Source of the DNA: Lachnospiraceae bacterium
GTDB taxonomy: Bacteria > Bacillota > Clostridia > Lachnospirales > Anaerotignaceae
Length of the DNA: 64,000 nt
NCBI GenBank assembly: GCA_003543235.1
Contig: DPJA01000038.1
Span: 198,415 to 262,414 of the forward strand
Reading direction: 5' to 3'
Shown here: positions 8,701-17,744 of the stretch, one piece after another
How the letters are laid out: each line of letters begins with the position of its first letter
How positions within the stretch are numbered: position 1 is the first letter of the stretch
The notes under the pieces: generated by a model
Told to the model about the DNA's origin: nothing
What the model saw: only the letters and a program-made list of their open reading frames with translations
Databases searched by the model: none
Position numbers and translations under genes: made by a program

Positions 8701-10123
8701 TAATACCAGTAAGCTTTGTAATCTCGGATGATATAGGAACTTTAGGGTTTACAAATGAAGAAAATCTATCTGTTATTACGCCACCCTTTATTTTGACAGC
8801 ACCAATTTCAGTTATCCTATCTCGCTCTTTTGAAAGACCTGTTGTTTCAAGGTCAAAGACAGTAAACTCATCGTCAATGCCTTGACCTCGAGGGCAGATA
8901 ACTGCCGTTCCCAAATCGTCAATTAGGTATCCCTCAACACCATAAAGTACCTTTATATCTTTACCATTACTTGTTTCCATTGCTTCGGGAAAGGCTTGTA
9001 CCACACCATGGTCGGTAATTGCTATGGCCTTATGTCCCCACTCAATAGCTCGTTTTACATAGTCCTTAGCAGGAGTAATGCCGTCCATTCGACTCATTTT
9101 GGTATGCAAATGAAGTTCAACACGTTTTTCCTTGGCATTGTCCTTACGTGATGGTGGTTTAGTTGCTATGGAAATATCTCTTGACATAATATTTATTTCC
9201 TTAGCATACTTGTCAAACTGCACATCACCCTTAACCTTAAGATAATTTCCAGCTTTAAAAATCTGATTCATCTCGCTGTCATAAATCTTTTTATCTACAA
9301 AAAATTTGACGGTAGTAGAGTCTGTAAAATCAGTAATGTCAAAAGAAACTATATACTTTTCGCCCTTTATTTCACGAGTTTCGACATTGAATATACTGCC
9401 TACAATAATAACCTTTTCGCCCTCAATTTTAGTTTCAAGAATTTTGGATACTGCACCAGAAATCTCTTTGCCAATTACAATTCCGTTGGCAATTTTTTCA
9501 CCTGCCTGTGCAATAGCCTCATTTGTAACATCTGTTGCAATTTCCGCCTTGCGTACTTCAAGCTCCTTCAGTATTTCAATCTCCTTGGATTCCTGCTCTT
9601 TGCGGAATAAAGCGTATTCTTCAGCAGTGGATTTTTTATCTTTAAAATAAACCCTTACATCAATGTCGTTTTCCGATTTAAGCTTTTTTTCTATAAGCTT
9701 ATCTATTCCTTTTTTAACAAGAAAGTATGAAACATTGTTTTTAACGGAAATTTCAAGTTTATTTTCATTCAACATCCAATCAGATGCACATATTATACTG
9801 CCGCAACCAGGTCCAATTTTTGCTACGCTGTAAATAATATTTTCCCATGTTTTATCAATTATTTCCTTAACTTCACACTGAGTGTTAAGGTATGTAAATT
9901 CAATAATAGCTTCTTTAATTGGAAGTCTTATTTCAAGCTCTTTTTTAAACTGATCTATGTAAACTTCATCTATAATGTCGGTCAATTCAAAGCCTATTTC
10001 CAATATTTTTTCTTTGCTATGTATAACAAATTTTATTACGACCGCATCTTCAAAAACCTCTTTTGTTTTTGGTGAAAGAGATATTTTTTCAAATACGTCA
10101 TTAAATTTTTTTCTTTCCACCAA
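5786..10123 (-). CDS. polC: DNA polymerase III alpha subunit, Gram-positive PolC type
   Basis: Replicative polymerase with built-in proofreading. N-terminal OB-type region, PHP domain (RVELHLHTKMSRMDG, about residue 340), inserted DEDD exonuclease (VFDLETTGL, about 425), then the polymerase core. The core has a zinc-finger-like Cys set (CPECKYSDF and CPKCGAK) and the catalytic DIDLNF motif. The last residues QLTLF form a beta-clamp binding motif. About 1445 residues, normal for PolC. The AAGGA at 10131-10135 is too close to the TTG at 10129; TTG 10123 (7-base spacing) or GTG 10120 fits better. It is the last gene of the operon, 16 bases after ispG. Confidence 0.97.
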   Translation of the reverse strand: MVERKKFNDVFEKISLSPKTKEVFEDAVVIKFVIHSKEKILEIGFELTDIIDEVYIDQFKKELEIRLPIKEAIIEFTYLNTQCEVKEIIDKTWENIIYSVAKIGPGCGSIICASDWMLNENKLEISVKNNVSYFLVKKGIDKLIEKKLKSENDIDVRVYFKDKKSTAEEYALFRKEQESKEIEILKELEVRKAEIATDVTNEAIAQAGEKIANGIVIGKEISGAVSKILETKIEGEKVIIVGSIFNVETREIKGEKYIVSFDITDFTDSTTVKFFVDKKIYDSEMNQIFKAGNYLKVKGDVQFDKYAKEINIMSRDISIATKPPSRKDNAKEKRVELHLHTKMSRMDGITPAKDYVKRAIEWGHKAIAITDHGVVQAFPEAMETSNGKDIKVLYGVEGYLIDDLGTAVICPRGQGIDDEFTVFDLETTGLSKERDRITEIGAVKIKGGVITDRFSSFVNPKVPISSEITKLTGITDEMVSDAPTIDEILPEFIKFFGNTVLVAHNASFDVGFIRKNAENLKLADIENTVMDTVELAKSLLPELKKYKLNIVADHLGVELNGHHRAVNDAEATAEILMKFLDMLANKQVYKLDEVNVFCSRTVNYNKLKPYHIIILVKNYVGLRNLYELISMSHLEYFAKKRPRIPKSKLMEFREGLIIGSACEAGELFRGLLDDKPKDVIEGIVNFYDYLEIQPLGNNQFMIESSKVDSVSSFEDIKEYNKKIISLGEKHNKPVVATCDVHFIDPQDADYRKIIMNAEGFSDADNQAPLYFRTTEEMLEEFEYLGKEKAYEIVVTNTNLIADMIEEIKPIPDGTFPPRIDGADDDLTQITTTKATSMYGVPLPDVVKKRLDRELNSIISNGYAVLYIIAQKLVWNSVEHGYLVGSRGSVGSSFVATMAGITEVNPLPPHYLCPECKYSDFESDVVKKVFLEGGSGCDMPDAICPKCGAKLLKEGHDIPFETFLGFEGDKEPDIDLNFSGEYQQQAHAYTEELFGKGKVFKAGTIGTLADKTAYGFVLKYLEKKGKIAHNAEINRLVNGCTGVKRTTGQHPGGLMVVPRDRDICEFCPIQRPADDVTSNITTTHFDYHSISGRLLKLDLLGHDDPTVIRMLYDLTSVNPQLVHLDDRDTMSLFESPKALGVTAEQIGCETGTLGIPEFGTKFVRQMLLDTKPKSFSDLLRISGLSHGTDVWIGNAADLIANGTITLKETISTRDSIMGYLINKGVPNKASFKIMEKVRKGKGLTDEDIELMRENNVPQWYIESCLKIKYMFPKAHAAAYVMMAFRIAYFKINYALAYYAAYFTVRASDDFDYSCMCRGEEIARQTAKEIEQKGNTATTKEKGKLTVLELVIEFYSRGYKFCPIDLYKSDSKKFIISDNGLIPPFNSLQGLGINAAQGIVDGRDGVDEFKTIEEFKEYTGVGKTLIELLKENDVLKGIPDTNQLTLF

Positions 10124-10138
10124 AACCAAATCCTTTGC

Positions 10139-11191
10139 TTATAGCTTGCGTATTTCCTCCATAAGGCTATCCACAAGCTTATCTTCATCAACCTTTTTTA
10201 TAATCTCGCCTTTTTTAAATATAAGGCCAACACCCTTGCCACCAGCAATTCCAATATCTGCTTCACGTGCTTCACCTGGGCCATTAACTATACAGCCCAT
10301 TACTGCCACCTTAATGTTTTTATTTATGTTTCTGCATTTTTCTTCAACCTCATTGGCAATTCCGATTAGGTCAATTTCTGTTCTTCCACAAGTTGGGCAT
10401 GACACAAAGTCTATACCAAATTTACGCAGTTCAAGACTTTTTAGTATTTCCTTTGCAGCTTTTATCTCTTCAACTGGGTCACCAGTAAGAGAAACACGAA
10501 TTGTGTCACCAATACCCATTGCAAGAATTGCACCAATGCCAACTGCACTTTTTACTGTTCCTCCGTAAATTGTGCCAGCCTCAGTTATTCCAACGTGTAT
10601 AGGATAATCGCATTTTTCACTTAAAAGACTATATGTTTCAATGCTCATAGGCACTCCCGATGCTTTTATGGAAATTATAATATTGTAAAAATCATATTTT
10701 TCTAATATTTTCACGTGCTTTAATGCACTTTCCACTAAGGCTTCAGGTGTAACGTGACCATATTTGCTTAACAGTTCTTTTTCCAATGAACCTGAATTTA
10801 CTCCAATTCTTATTGGAATACTTTTTTCCTTTGCCATATCAACAACTGCTTTAATTTTCTCTTCATCACCGATGTTTCCGGGGTTTATACGTACCTTGTC
10901 TACACCTTGTTTCATAACTTCAAGTGCAAGACGATAGTCAAAATGAATATCCGCCACAAGTGGTATGGATATTTGTTCTTTTATCTTGCCAACTGCCATT
11001 GCCGCTTCCATATCTGGCACTGCAACACGCACCAATTCGCAGCCTGCCTCTTCAAGTGCCTTTATTTGTCTAACAGTCGCCTCTACATCACGTGTATCAG
11101 TGTTGCACATTGACTGAATTATAATCGGGTTGCCCCCACCTATTTTAAGTCCTCCGACTTCAACCGTTTTTTTAATTTTTCTTTCAATCAT
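10139..11191 (-). CDS. ispG: 4-hydroxy-3-methylbut-2-enyl diphosphate synthase (flavodoxin/ferredoxin)
   Basis: Converts methylerythritol cyclodiphosphate to HMBPP in the MEP isoprenoid pathway, using a [4Fe-4S] cluster. The N-terminal TIM barrel begins VGGLKIGGGNPIIIQSM. The C-terminal cluster ligands are visible in SCPTCGR and MGCIVNGPGEA. 350 residues, standard for the short bacterial form. Two consecutive ATG codons follow AGGAG; the second (11191) has better spacing than 11194. Sits between rseP and polC in the operon, which also holds dxr, giving two MEP-pathway genes with the isoprenoid user uppS. Confidence 0.96.
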   Translation of the reverse strand: MIERKIKKTVEVGGLKIGGGNPIIIQSMCNTDTRDVEATVRQIKALEEAGCELVRVAVPDMEAAMAVGKIKEQISIPLVADIHFDYRLALEVMKQGVDKVRINPGNIGDEEKIKAVVDMAKEKSIPIRIGVNSGSLEKELLSKYGHVTPEALVESALKHVKILEKYDFYNIIISIKASGVPMSIETYSLLSEKCDYPIHVGITEAGTIYGGTVKSAVGIGAILAMGIGDTIRVSLTGDPVEEIKAAKEILKSLELRKFGIDFVSCPTCGRTEIDLIGIANEVEEKCRNINKNIKVAVMGCIVNGPGEAREADIGIAGGKGVGLIFKKGEIIKKVDEDKLVDSLMEEIRKL

Positions 11192-11200
11192 CATTTTCTC

Positions 11201-12277
11201 CTACTTAAAAATCCTCACAATATCGTTAGATGCAATAAGTACCATAAACACCATTAAAAGCACAAATCCTACAAAATGAATAAAACCTTCTTTATTTTTG
11301 TCAACAGCCTTTCCCCTTATGGTTTCAACAATAAGAAAAACCAGTCGTCCACCATCCATTGCAGGTATAGGGAATAGGTTTATTGCACCAAGATTTGTGC
11401 TAAGCAACGCCGCAATTGTCATAAGACTTCTTACGGCACTTCCAACACTGTAAGTTAAGCCCTCTTCAACAGTATCGCCCATTATCTGCACAATACCAAT
11501 TGGTCCAGCAACCTCTTGAGGTGTTATGTTTAATGTAAAAAGTCGTACAAATCCCACCACTACTGATTTTATATAATATCGCATAGTATAAACGGACGTT
11601 TCAACCGTTTCAATCAAATTGGTTCGTTCATATCCATCAACACTTTTGGCAAACAAACCTGTTTTAACTGTTGGAGTAAAGCCTATAATCCACCTGTTAT
11701 CTTCTGATACTGATGGTTTTACTGTAAGCTTTTCTTCTTTGCCATCACGCAAAACGGTAATCTGTAAATCATTACCGTTACACCCGTCAAGCACTAAATA
11801 CATATCTTGAAAAGTACCAATTTTTTCACCATTAATTGCAATTATTTCATCGCCAGCAGTAAGCCCCTGAGCTTGTGCGTCTGTACCATCAATGACATTT
11901 ACAACCTTTGGATAAACCACAGCATTTGCAGTTGCAGCAACAACAAATACAATGAAAAATGCGAAAACAAAATTCATTACTGGCCCCATGACAACAACTG
12001 CCATTCTTTGAAAAGTAGTTTTGCTGTTAAATGAACGTGGGTCATAATCTTCCTCGTCCTCACCAAGCATACGACAAAAACCGCCTAATGGCAAAAGCCG
12101 TAAGGAATAAATTGTATCACCTTTTCTTTTTTTTATAACAGTAGGGCCCATACCAATGGCAAATTCCTCTACAAGTATTCCATTTTTTACTGCCACAATA
12201 AAGTGACCATATTCATGCACTAAAACCAAAATGTTGAAAACCAATAGGGAAATCAGCACTGAAAATAATCCGGACAT
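11201..12277 (-). CDS. rseP: Site-2 intramembrane zinc metalloprotease RseP/RasP
   Basis: Membrane protease that cuts transmembrane substrates such as anti-sigma factors and signal-peptide remnants. The zinc motif HEYGH is at residues 21-25 in the first membrane helix. A PDZ domain occupies roughly residues 115-190 (GLTAGDEIIAINGEKI). The second active-site motif NLFPIPAMDGGR lies near residue 307. 358 residues. Lies 21 bases after dxr in the operon, the same order as in many Firmicutes. Confidence 0.95.
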   Translation of the reverse strand: MSGLFSVLISLLVFNILVLVHEYGHFIVAVKNGILVEEFAIGMGPTVIKKRKGDTIYSLRLLPLGGFCRMLGEDEEDYDPRSFNSKTTFQRMAVVVMGPVMNFVFAFFIVFVVAATANAVVYPKVVNVIDGTDAQAQGLTAGDEIIAINGEKIGTFQDMYLVLDGCNGNDLQITVLRDGKEEKLTVKPSVSEDNRWIIGFTPTVKTGLFAKSVDGYERTNLIETVETSVYTMRYYIKSVVVGFVRLFTLNITPQEVAGPIGIVQIMGDTVEEGLTYSVGSAVRSLMTIAALLSTNLGAINLFPIPAMDGGRLVFLIVETIRGKAVDKNKEGFIHFVGFVLLMVFMVLIASNDIVRIFK

Positions 12278-12298
12278 ATTTTCTTAGTCCTTTCTTTT

Positions 12299-13444
12299 TT
12301 ATAATTCAATATTTTGAGCATATTTTCTGCCCCACTCATCTGTCTCTAAAAGCTCCTCTATAGTAAAGTTATACTTAACAGTATATGCAGTCATTGTCGT
12401 TTCTATTATAGTAGGTATATCAAGGTATTTAATTTCCTTGTTCAAAAACTTTTCTACTGCTATTTCATTTGCAGCATTAAGCACCGCTGGCATACTTCCG
12501 CCAACTTCAATTGCTTTATATGCAAGAGCAAGGCAACGGAAAGTTTTCAAATCAGGTTCTTCAAATGTAAGCGTTCCAACTTTTGCAAGATTAAGCTTTT
12601 CAAACAAATTTTTCTCACGCTTAGGGTAGGTTAGAGCATAAGAAATAGGCACCTTCATATCTGGTATGCCAAGTTGTGCCATAACTGCTCCATCTTCATA
12701 TTCCACTGCCGAATGAACAATACTTTGAGGATGTACAAGCACTTGAATTTTATTCACATCCACATCAAAAAGCCATTTAGCTTCAATAACCTCAAGACCT
12801 TTATTCATCATGGTAGACGAGTCTATGGTGATTTTTGCACCCATGCTCCAATTTGGATGTTTAAGTGCCATTTCAGGAGTTACATCCTTCAGCTGTTCAG
12901 CCGTTTTACCTCTGAAAGGTCCGCCCGATGCTGTGAGAATAATTTTTTCAATTTTGTTCATATCATTGCCTTGCAGGCTTTGAAAAATTGCTGAATGTTC
13001 ACTATCAATAGGGTATATTTTTACGCCCTGTTTTTTTGCCTCGTTTATAATAAGGCTGCCACCTGAAACAAGTACCTCTTTTGTTGCCAAGGCAATTTCT
13101 TTTTTTGCACGTATAGCTTCATATGTTGGCTTTATACCTATGTTGCCAACAACACTCATTACAACAGTATCAACTTTTTCCATAGTTGCAATTTTGACAA
13201 GACCATCAAGCCCCGTCAACACCTCAACATCAAGGTCTTTTATTTTATCTATAAGCATATTTGCTTTTTTTTCGTCCATAACCGCTACTTTAAGTGGTTT
13301 AAACTCCCTTATCTGTTCTTCCAAAAGTTCTATTGAGCCATTGGTTGAAAGCCCGAGAACACGAAAATCAGAGGTAGCCCTTACTACCTCTAGTGTTTGC
13401 ACTCCAATTGAACCCGTAGAACCCAATATTGATATATTTTTCAT
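12299..13444 (-). CDS. dxr: 1-deoxy-D-xylulose 5-phosphate reductoisomerase
   Basis: Second step of the MEP isoprenoid pathway, NADPH-dependent. The nucleotide-binding start ISILGSTGSIGVQTL, the substrate/metal motif IDSEHSAIFQ (about 146-155), TASGGPFRG and the NKGLEVIEAKWLF segment are all present. 381 residues, full length. One base separates it from the cdsA stop, so it is closely coupled in the operon. Confidence 0.97.
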   Translation of the reverse strand: MKNISILGSTGSIGVQTLEVVRATSDFRVLGLSTNGSIELLEEQIREFKPLKVAVMDEKKANMLIDKIKDLDVEVLTGLDGLVKIATMEKVDTVVMSVVGNIGIKPTYEAIRAKKEIALATKEVLVSGGSLIINEAKKQGVKIYPIDSEHSAIFQSLQGNDMNKIEKIILTASGGPFRGKTAEQLKDVTPEMALKHPNWSMGAKITIDSSTMMNKGLEVIEAKWLFDVDVNKIQVLVHPQSIVHSAVEYEDGAVMAQLGIPDMKVPISYALTYPKREKNLFEKLNLAKVGTLTFEEPDLKTFRCLALAYKAIEVGGSMPAVLNAANEIAVEKFLNKEIKYLDIPTIIETTMTAYTVKYNFTIEELLETDEWGRKYAQNIEL

Positions 13445-13445
13445 T

Positions 13446-14261
13446 TTAAAGCACCTCTATTAAAAAAAGCATAATGTAATATACAACTGGTGCTGTAAAA
13501 AGCACACTGTCAAAACGGTCTAAAATTCCGCCATGCCCTGGTATTAAGTTACCATAATCTTTCAGATTAACATAACGCTTAATCGACGATGCTGCCAAAT
13601 CTCCAATTTGAGATAAAACAGAGCCTGCAATACCTGTAATAATGCAAAGCACAACTGTGTTTACATTCTCCAACATAAAATACTTGTTTATGAAGATACC
13701 ATAAACCACAGCAATTGCAGTAGCTGTTATAACGCCGCCTACTGCACCTTCCACAGTTTTTTTAGGGCTAAGGGCAGGAATAAGCTTATGTTTGCCAAAA
13801 AACATCCCACTAAAATATGCCCCAGTATCACACCCAAAAGCACATATAAAAATAAGCCAAACAAAAAAATTGCCATATGTGTATTGTCGTACAAGATATA
13901 TATGGGAAATCAGAAAACATACATAGAAAAATCCAAAAAAAGTTACCATAATATCTTTAATATTAACATTTTTGTGAAAACATACCATAGCCACCAAAAG
14001 TACCACTAAAAAAGATGAAACAAGAATGTTGAACATATTGCTTTTGTTTACAAAAAATTCTGCAAAAATAATGTAAATAACCGCAAATAAATACCCTACA
14101 ATGTGTAATGACTTTGGCTTTGAATAGAAAGCCCTATAAAATTCGTACATACCTATAACCGATAACGCAAGAATAGCTGCTTTAAGCGGAAGTCCGCCAA
14201 ACACAATAAAAAATACCACAATAGGCAGAAGAATTATGCCTGATATAATTCTAGTTGACAT
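13446..14261 (-). CDS. cdsA: Phosphatidate cytidylyltransferase
   Basis: Integral membrane enzyme making CDP-diacylglycerol for phospholipid synthesis. About eight hydrophobic segments. The signature lies near the C-terminus (SPKKTVEGAVGG, then IKRYVNLKDYGNLIPGHGG and LDRFDS). The ATG at 14261 follows AGGAGG by 6 bases; a longer reading from 14303 overlaps uppS and lacks a site. 271 residues. Between uppS and dxr, the usual order. Confidence 0.95.
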   Translation of the reverse strand: MSTRIISGIILLPIVVFFIVFGGLPLKAAILALSVIGMYEFYRAFYSKPKSLHIVGYLFAVIYIIFAEFFVNKSNMFNILVSSFLVVLLVAMVCFHKNVNIKDIMVTFFGFFYVCFLISHIYLVRQYTYGNFFVWLIFICAFGCDTGAYFSGMFFGKHKLIPALSPKKTVEGAVGGVITATAIAVVYGIFINKYFMLENVNTVVLCIITGIAGSVLSQIGDLAASSIKRYVNLKDYGNLIPGHGGILDRFDSVLFTAPVVYYIMLFLIEVL

Positions 14262-14271
14262 AGATTTCCTC

Positions 14272-15009
14272 CTAACTATTGCGTCCGCCAAAGCGACGGT
14301 CACGGTTTTGATATTCCCATATAGCTTGTTTTAAATCTTCTCCTGTGTAGTCAGGCCATAATTTATCGGAAAAATTAAATTCTGAATATGCAATCTGCCA
14401 TAAAAGGAAATTGCTTATTCTTTCTTCTCCGCTTGTGCGTATCAGCAATTCTGGGTCAGGCACTCCTGCTGTGTCAAGATGCGATGAAATATAATCTTCG
14501 GTAATATCATCAGGTGCAATTTCCCCATCATTCGACTTTTGTGCAATTTTTTTTATAGCCCTTAAAAGTTCATTGCGACCACCATAGTTTAATGCAATAT
14601 GCAAATTAATACCTGGTTTATCTTTTGTAAGCTCCTTAAGTGTTAAAATTTGCTGTTGTATATCTTCGTCCAAACGAGTTACATCACCTATTACATCTAT
14701 CTTTATACTACGTTTTCGTGCATTGCGAATATGGTCCTTCAGATAATGGCGAAGCAAATCCATAATTCCAGCAACCTCTTCTTCGCTACGCTTCCAATTT
14801 TCTGTTGAAAAGGCATAAGCTGTAATGTGCATAACACCTAAATCCCTTGCAACATTTGTAATCTTCTCAAGGACGTCCGCCCCTGCCTTATGTCCTAATT
14901 TCTTCATTAGTCTTTTTTTCTTTGCCCAACGCCCATTACCATCCATAATTATAGCAATGTGCTGCGGTATATTTTCCATATCCAATTCAATTTTGTCTTT
15001 TGTGCCCAC
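14272..15009 (-). CDS. uppS: Undecaprenyl diphosphate synthase (cis-prenyltransferase)
   Basis: Makes the C55 lipid carrier for peptidoglycan and teichoic acid. Catalytic IIMDGNGRWAKKK near residue 20 and the RTSGEERISNFLLWQ / YSEFNF region near the C-terminus match the family. Start is GTG at 15009 with GGAGG at 15019-15023. 245 residues. A strong intrinsic terminator lies only 12 bases before that Shine-Dalgarno, so expression may depend on read-through or a separate promoter. Confidence 0.96.
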   Translation of the reverse strand: MGTKDKIELDMENIPQHIAIIMDGNGRWAKKKRLMKKLGHKAGADVLEKITNVARDLGVMHITAYAFSTENWKRSEEEVAGIMDLLRHYLKDHIRNARKRSIKIDVIGDVTRLDEDIQQQILTLKELTKDKPGINLHIALNYGGRNELLRAIKKIAQKSNDGEIAPDDITEDYISSHLDTAGVPDPELLIRTSGEERISNFLLWQIAYSEFNFSDKLWPDYTGEDLKQAIWEYQNRDRRFGGRNS

Positions 15010-15029
15010 GTTAAATTGCCTCCATCAAG

Positions 15030-15053
15030 AAAAAGCCCCTTATATTAAGGGGC
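15030..15053 (-). terminator. Terminator-like hairpin between frr and uppS
   Basis: Stem GCCCCTT / AAGGGGC (15035-15041 with 15047-15053), 5-base loop, followed on the minus strand by TTTTTC. It has all elements of an intrinsic terminator yet lies inside an operon whose gene order is conserved, 9 bases after the frr stop. Partial attenuation between the translation and envelope parts of the operon is the likeliest reading. Confidence 0.75.
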
Positions 15054-15061
15054 ATAATTTT

Positions 15062-15616
15062 TTATACTGAAAGAATGTCCTTACATTTAACTTCAGATTT
15101 TTTTTCAATTTCCAAAGTATATTTATCAGTAAGCTTCTGAATTTCTTCTTCTATTGTTCCTAAATCATCCTCGGAAATTTCCTTTGCCTTTTCAGCCTTT
15201 TTGAAAGCATCAATAGCGTCACGGCGAATGTTACGAACAGCCACTTTAGCATCTTCGCCTTTTTTCTTAATATCCTTAGTAAGGGAAATTCGGCGTTCCT
15301 CTGTAAGTTCAGGAAAAACAAGTCGAATGACTTTTCCATCATTTCCAGGGTTAATGCCTATGTCTGACATATTAATTGCTTTTTCAATTGCCTTAATAAG
15401 AGTTGCATCCCATGGCTGAATTTGAATAAGTCTTGCTTCTGGTACAGAAATATTACCAACTTGGTTAATTGGTGTAGGCACACCGTAGTAATCAACAGTA
15501 ATTCTATCTAACACGTGGGGATTTGCACGTCCAGCCCTAATTGTTGAATACTCATTTTCAAGATTTGCAAGGGTTTTTTTCATTTTCTCTTCATATACTG
15601 CTGTCTTTTCTGACAT
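15062..15616 (-). CDS. frr: Ribosome recycling factor
   Basis: Splits post-termination ribosomes with EF-G. 184 residues, all-alpha and charged, with the family segments TIRAGRANPHVLDRI near residue 25 and INPGNDGKVIRLVFPELTEERR near residue 95. A GGAGGAA precedes the ATG. It follows pyrH by 45 bases, the usual pyrH-frr pair. Confidence 0.97.
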   Translation of the reverse strand: MSEKTAVYEEKMKKTLANLENEYSTIRAGRANPHVLDRITVDYYGVPTPINQVGNISVPEARLIQIQPWDATLIKAIEKAINMSDIGINPGNDGKVIRLVFPELTEERRISLTKDIKKKGEDAKVAVRNIRRDAIDAFKKAEKAKEISEDDLGTIEEEIQKLTDKYTLEIEKKSEVKCKDILSV

Positions 15617-15661
15617 AAAAATTCCTCCTAAATATTAAAAGCTTAATATGTACTTATATTA

Positions 15662-16366
15662 CTATATAGTAACAATTGTTCCTATTTTTTCTCCGCCTAC
15701 TGCACGAATAATACTGTTCTCATCGTTTAACCCAAAAATAACAACAGGTATTTTCTGTTCAAAACAAAGTGAAGCTGCTGTTAAATCAATAACTTTAAGA
15801 TTATTTTTAATAATATCCTCACAATTTATTTCATCAATCTTTTTTGCATTTGGATTTTCTGCTGGGTCACAATCGTAAACTCCATCTACATTTTTAGCAA
15901 AAAACAGTCCATCCACCTCAAGCTCTGCACCACGAAGGGCAGTAATTGTATCTGTAGAAAACATTGGATGTCCAAGACCGCCTGCAAAAATAACAACTTT
16001 TTTATTTAAAAGATGTTCAATTGCCTTGTCTTTAGAAAATTCCTCTGTCATTGTGCCACACTTAAATGGTGTCTGAACAATGGCACCTATCCCTTGCTGT
16101 CTTAAAAAATCCGCTACATAAATTGCATTCATAACGGTAGCAAGCATACCAATTTGGTCTGCCTTGGTTCTATCCATTTTAGAGTCTGCACTTCTGCCTC
16201 TCCAAAAATTTCCGCCTCCAATAACCAGTGTAACCTGTGTTCCCTTATCCATTATTTGTTTTATCTGGGAAACTATGCCTTCAATTACATTGTTATCAAA
16301 GTTAACTTCTGTTTTTTCTCCTGCAAGTGCCTCCCCGCTAAGCTTAAGCACAATCCTATTATACAT
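15662..16366 (-). CDS. pyrH: UMP kinase
   Basis: Phosphorylates UMP to UDP, feeding pyrimidine nucleotides and cell-wall sugars. Begins MYNRIVLKLSGEALAGE; GGGNFWRGR and MLATVMNAIYVADFL match the amino-acid-kinase fold of bacterial PyrH. The ATG at 16366 follows GAGGAGG; a reading from 16414 has no site and adds non-family residues. 234 residues. In many bacteria rpsB and tsf precede pyrH, but here the upstream gene is a diguanylate cyclase, so pyrH begins the operon. Confidence 0.96.
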   Translation of the reverse strand: MYNRIVLKLSGEALAGEKTEVNFDNNVIEGIVSQIKQIMDKGTQVTLVIGGGNFWRGRSADSKMDRTKADQIGMLATVMNAIYVADFLRQQGIGAIVQTPFKCGTMTEEFSKDKAIEHLLNKKVVIFAGGLGHPMFSTDTITALRGAELEVDGLFFAKNVDGVYDCDPAENPNAKKIDEINCEDIIKNNLKVIDLTAASLCFEQKIPVVIFGLNDENSIIRAVGGEKIGTIVTI

Positions 16367-16429
16367 TCTAAACAGCCTCCTCGTAGCTGATACATCAAAA
16401 TTTAAGAAAGACAAAGCTTTCCAATAAGT

Positions 16430-16458
16430 AATTTAACATATTTCTGCAAAAAATTCAA
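16430..16458 (-). promoter_or_regulatory. Probable promoter of the pyrH-polC operon
   Basis: TTGAAT at 16453-16458, 17-base spacer, TAAATT at 16430-16435 on the minus strand, about 64 bases before the pyrH start. Match is moderate. It is the best candidate in the 233-base gap before pyrH. Confidence 0.5.
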
Positions 16459-16599
16459 CCTCAGAGGTATTAAATATTTATTTAGAGCTATTAAATAATT
16501 GATGAAATTTGTTTGCATAATTGGCAAATCCCTTACCGAGGCTATTTACCTTATATAATTTTTGGTTGGTAAAAATCTATTTTATATCTTGAAACACAA

Positions 16600-17697
16600 T
16601 TATATATTCAAAATGGTAGTTCTATTTTTACCAGTTGTTTTGGATAGATACATTGCTGAGTCTGCATTATTAAATAATTCCTCCGCTGTTAAAGATGGTG
16701 TCCATTTTGCAATTCCACAGCTTATGGTAACAGTATCATTGATAATTCCACTTGCTATTTTAGCAAAATCTTTCCTTAACCTCTCAATAAAATCGTAATA
16801 GTAGCTTTTTTCCCCTTCATTAAGTATTATTGCAAATTCCTCGCCGCCAAACCTTGCTGGCAAATGGTTATCACTGCAATATTTTTTCATAAGTTCTGCC
16901 AATACAATTATTATTTGGTCACCCATAGCATGACCATATGTATCATTTATATTTTTAAAATCATCAACGTCTATAATAGCTAACGCAAACTCCTTTATAC
17001 ATTCTTCATTAGCAGATGTCATTTTTTGCAGCGTATTAAATAGCATTGTATATCCATAAAGCCCTGTTTTTTGGTCTTTATTAAGCATTTCCTGCATTTC
17101 AAGTTGGTGCATATAAGATTTTTGTAGAATATCGTTTTTTTCTTCCTGATATTTTATAAGTACATTACAAACAAGATATACCGTAATAATAAATGAGAAA
17201 GAAATCACCGTTTCCGAATACACATAAATATCTAGAGAAGAATTGATTGCTGAATATTTTTTGCTGAAAAAAATAATCAGCAGAAAAAGACAATTAACCA
17301 TAGTAATGTTCTTTGTCATAGCTCTATTGTTAAAAATGGTAGTAGCAAATATGGGTATACAAAATACACACTGAGTAATTGAAAAACAATTGTGCGTATA
17401 GGCAACTACCATACATATAATGGACATTTGAATAACAGGTATATAATTAATGTATTTCTTGTTTCTGTCCGACTTTTTTAACGCAATGTATCCAAGAAAA
17501 ATCACTGCACCATCTAATATTGTAGGTAACATCAAATACTTAAACAAATATTCAGGCAAAGGCTGCATTATCGAGTTTGCCCTACGAAGTATAAAATACA
17601 TTAAAACTTCAATTGCAAACACAAAAATTCCTATGCACAAAGTTGTATAAAAAAGCATATTACGCCATTTTTCATAGGTTTCTTCAAACTCTTGCAT
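16600..17697 (-). CDS. Membrane diguanylate cyclase (GGDEF domain)
   Basis: The N-terminal half (about residues 15-180) is a block of roughly six hydrophobic segments, likely a membrane sensor. A short linker follows, then a C-terminal GGDEF domain with an intact active site, ARFGGEEFAI near residue 300, and the DVDDFKNINDTYGHAMGD motif about 40 residues earlier. It should make cyclic-di-GMP. ATG 17697 with GGGGAT upstream is preferred over a TTG at 17751 that would lie inside the rmuC end. It follows rmuC by 47 bases. The sensed signal is unknown. Confidence 0.85.
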   Translation of the reverse strand: MQEFEETYEKWRNMLFYTTLCIGIFVFAIEVLMYFILRRANSIMQPLPEYLFKYLMLPTILDGAVIFLGYIALKKSDRNKKYINYIPVIQMSIICMVVAYTHNCFSITQCVFCIPIFATTIFNNRAMTKNITMVNCLFLLIIFFSKKYSAINSSLDIYVYSETVISFSFIITVYLVCNVLIKYQEEKNDILQKSYMHQLEMQEMLNKDQKTGLYGYTMLFNTLQKMTSANEECIKEFALAIIDVDDFKNINDTYGHAMGDQIIIVLAELMKKYCSDNHLPARFGGEEFAIILNEGEKSYYYDFIERLRKDFAKIASGIINDTVTISCGIAKWTPSLTAEELFNNADSAMYLSKTTGKNRTTILNI

Positions 17698-17744
17698 TTT
17701 AATATCCCCAATTCTTAAAATAAAGACCTTCTCACGTGTCAATA

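Noticed and set aside
9975..10568. 197-codon plus-strand ORF opposite polC/ispG
   Set aside because: Spans the antisense of two well-supported genes, with Ser/Ile-rich shadow composition and no ribosome site.
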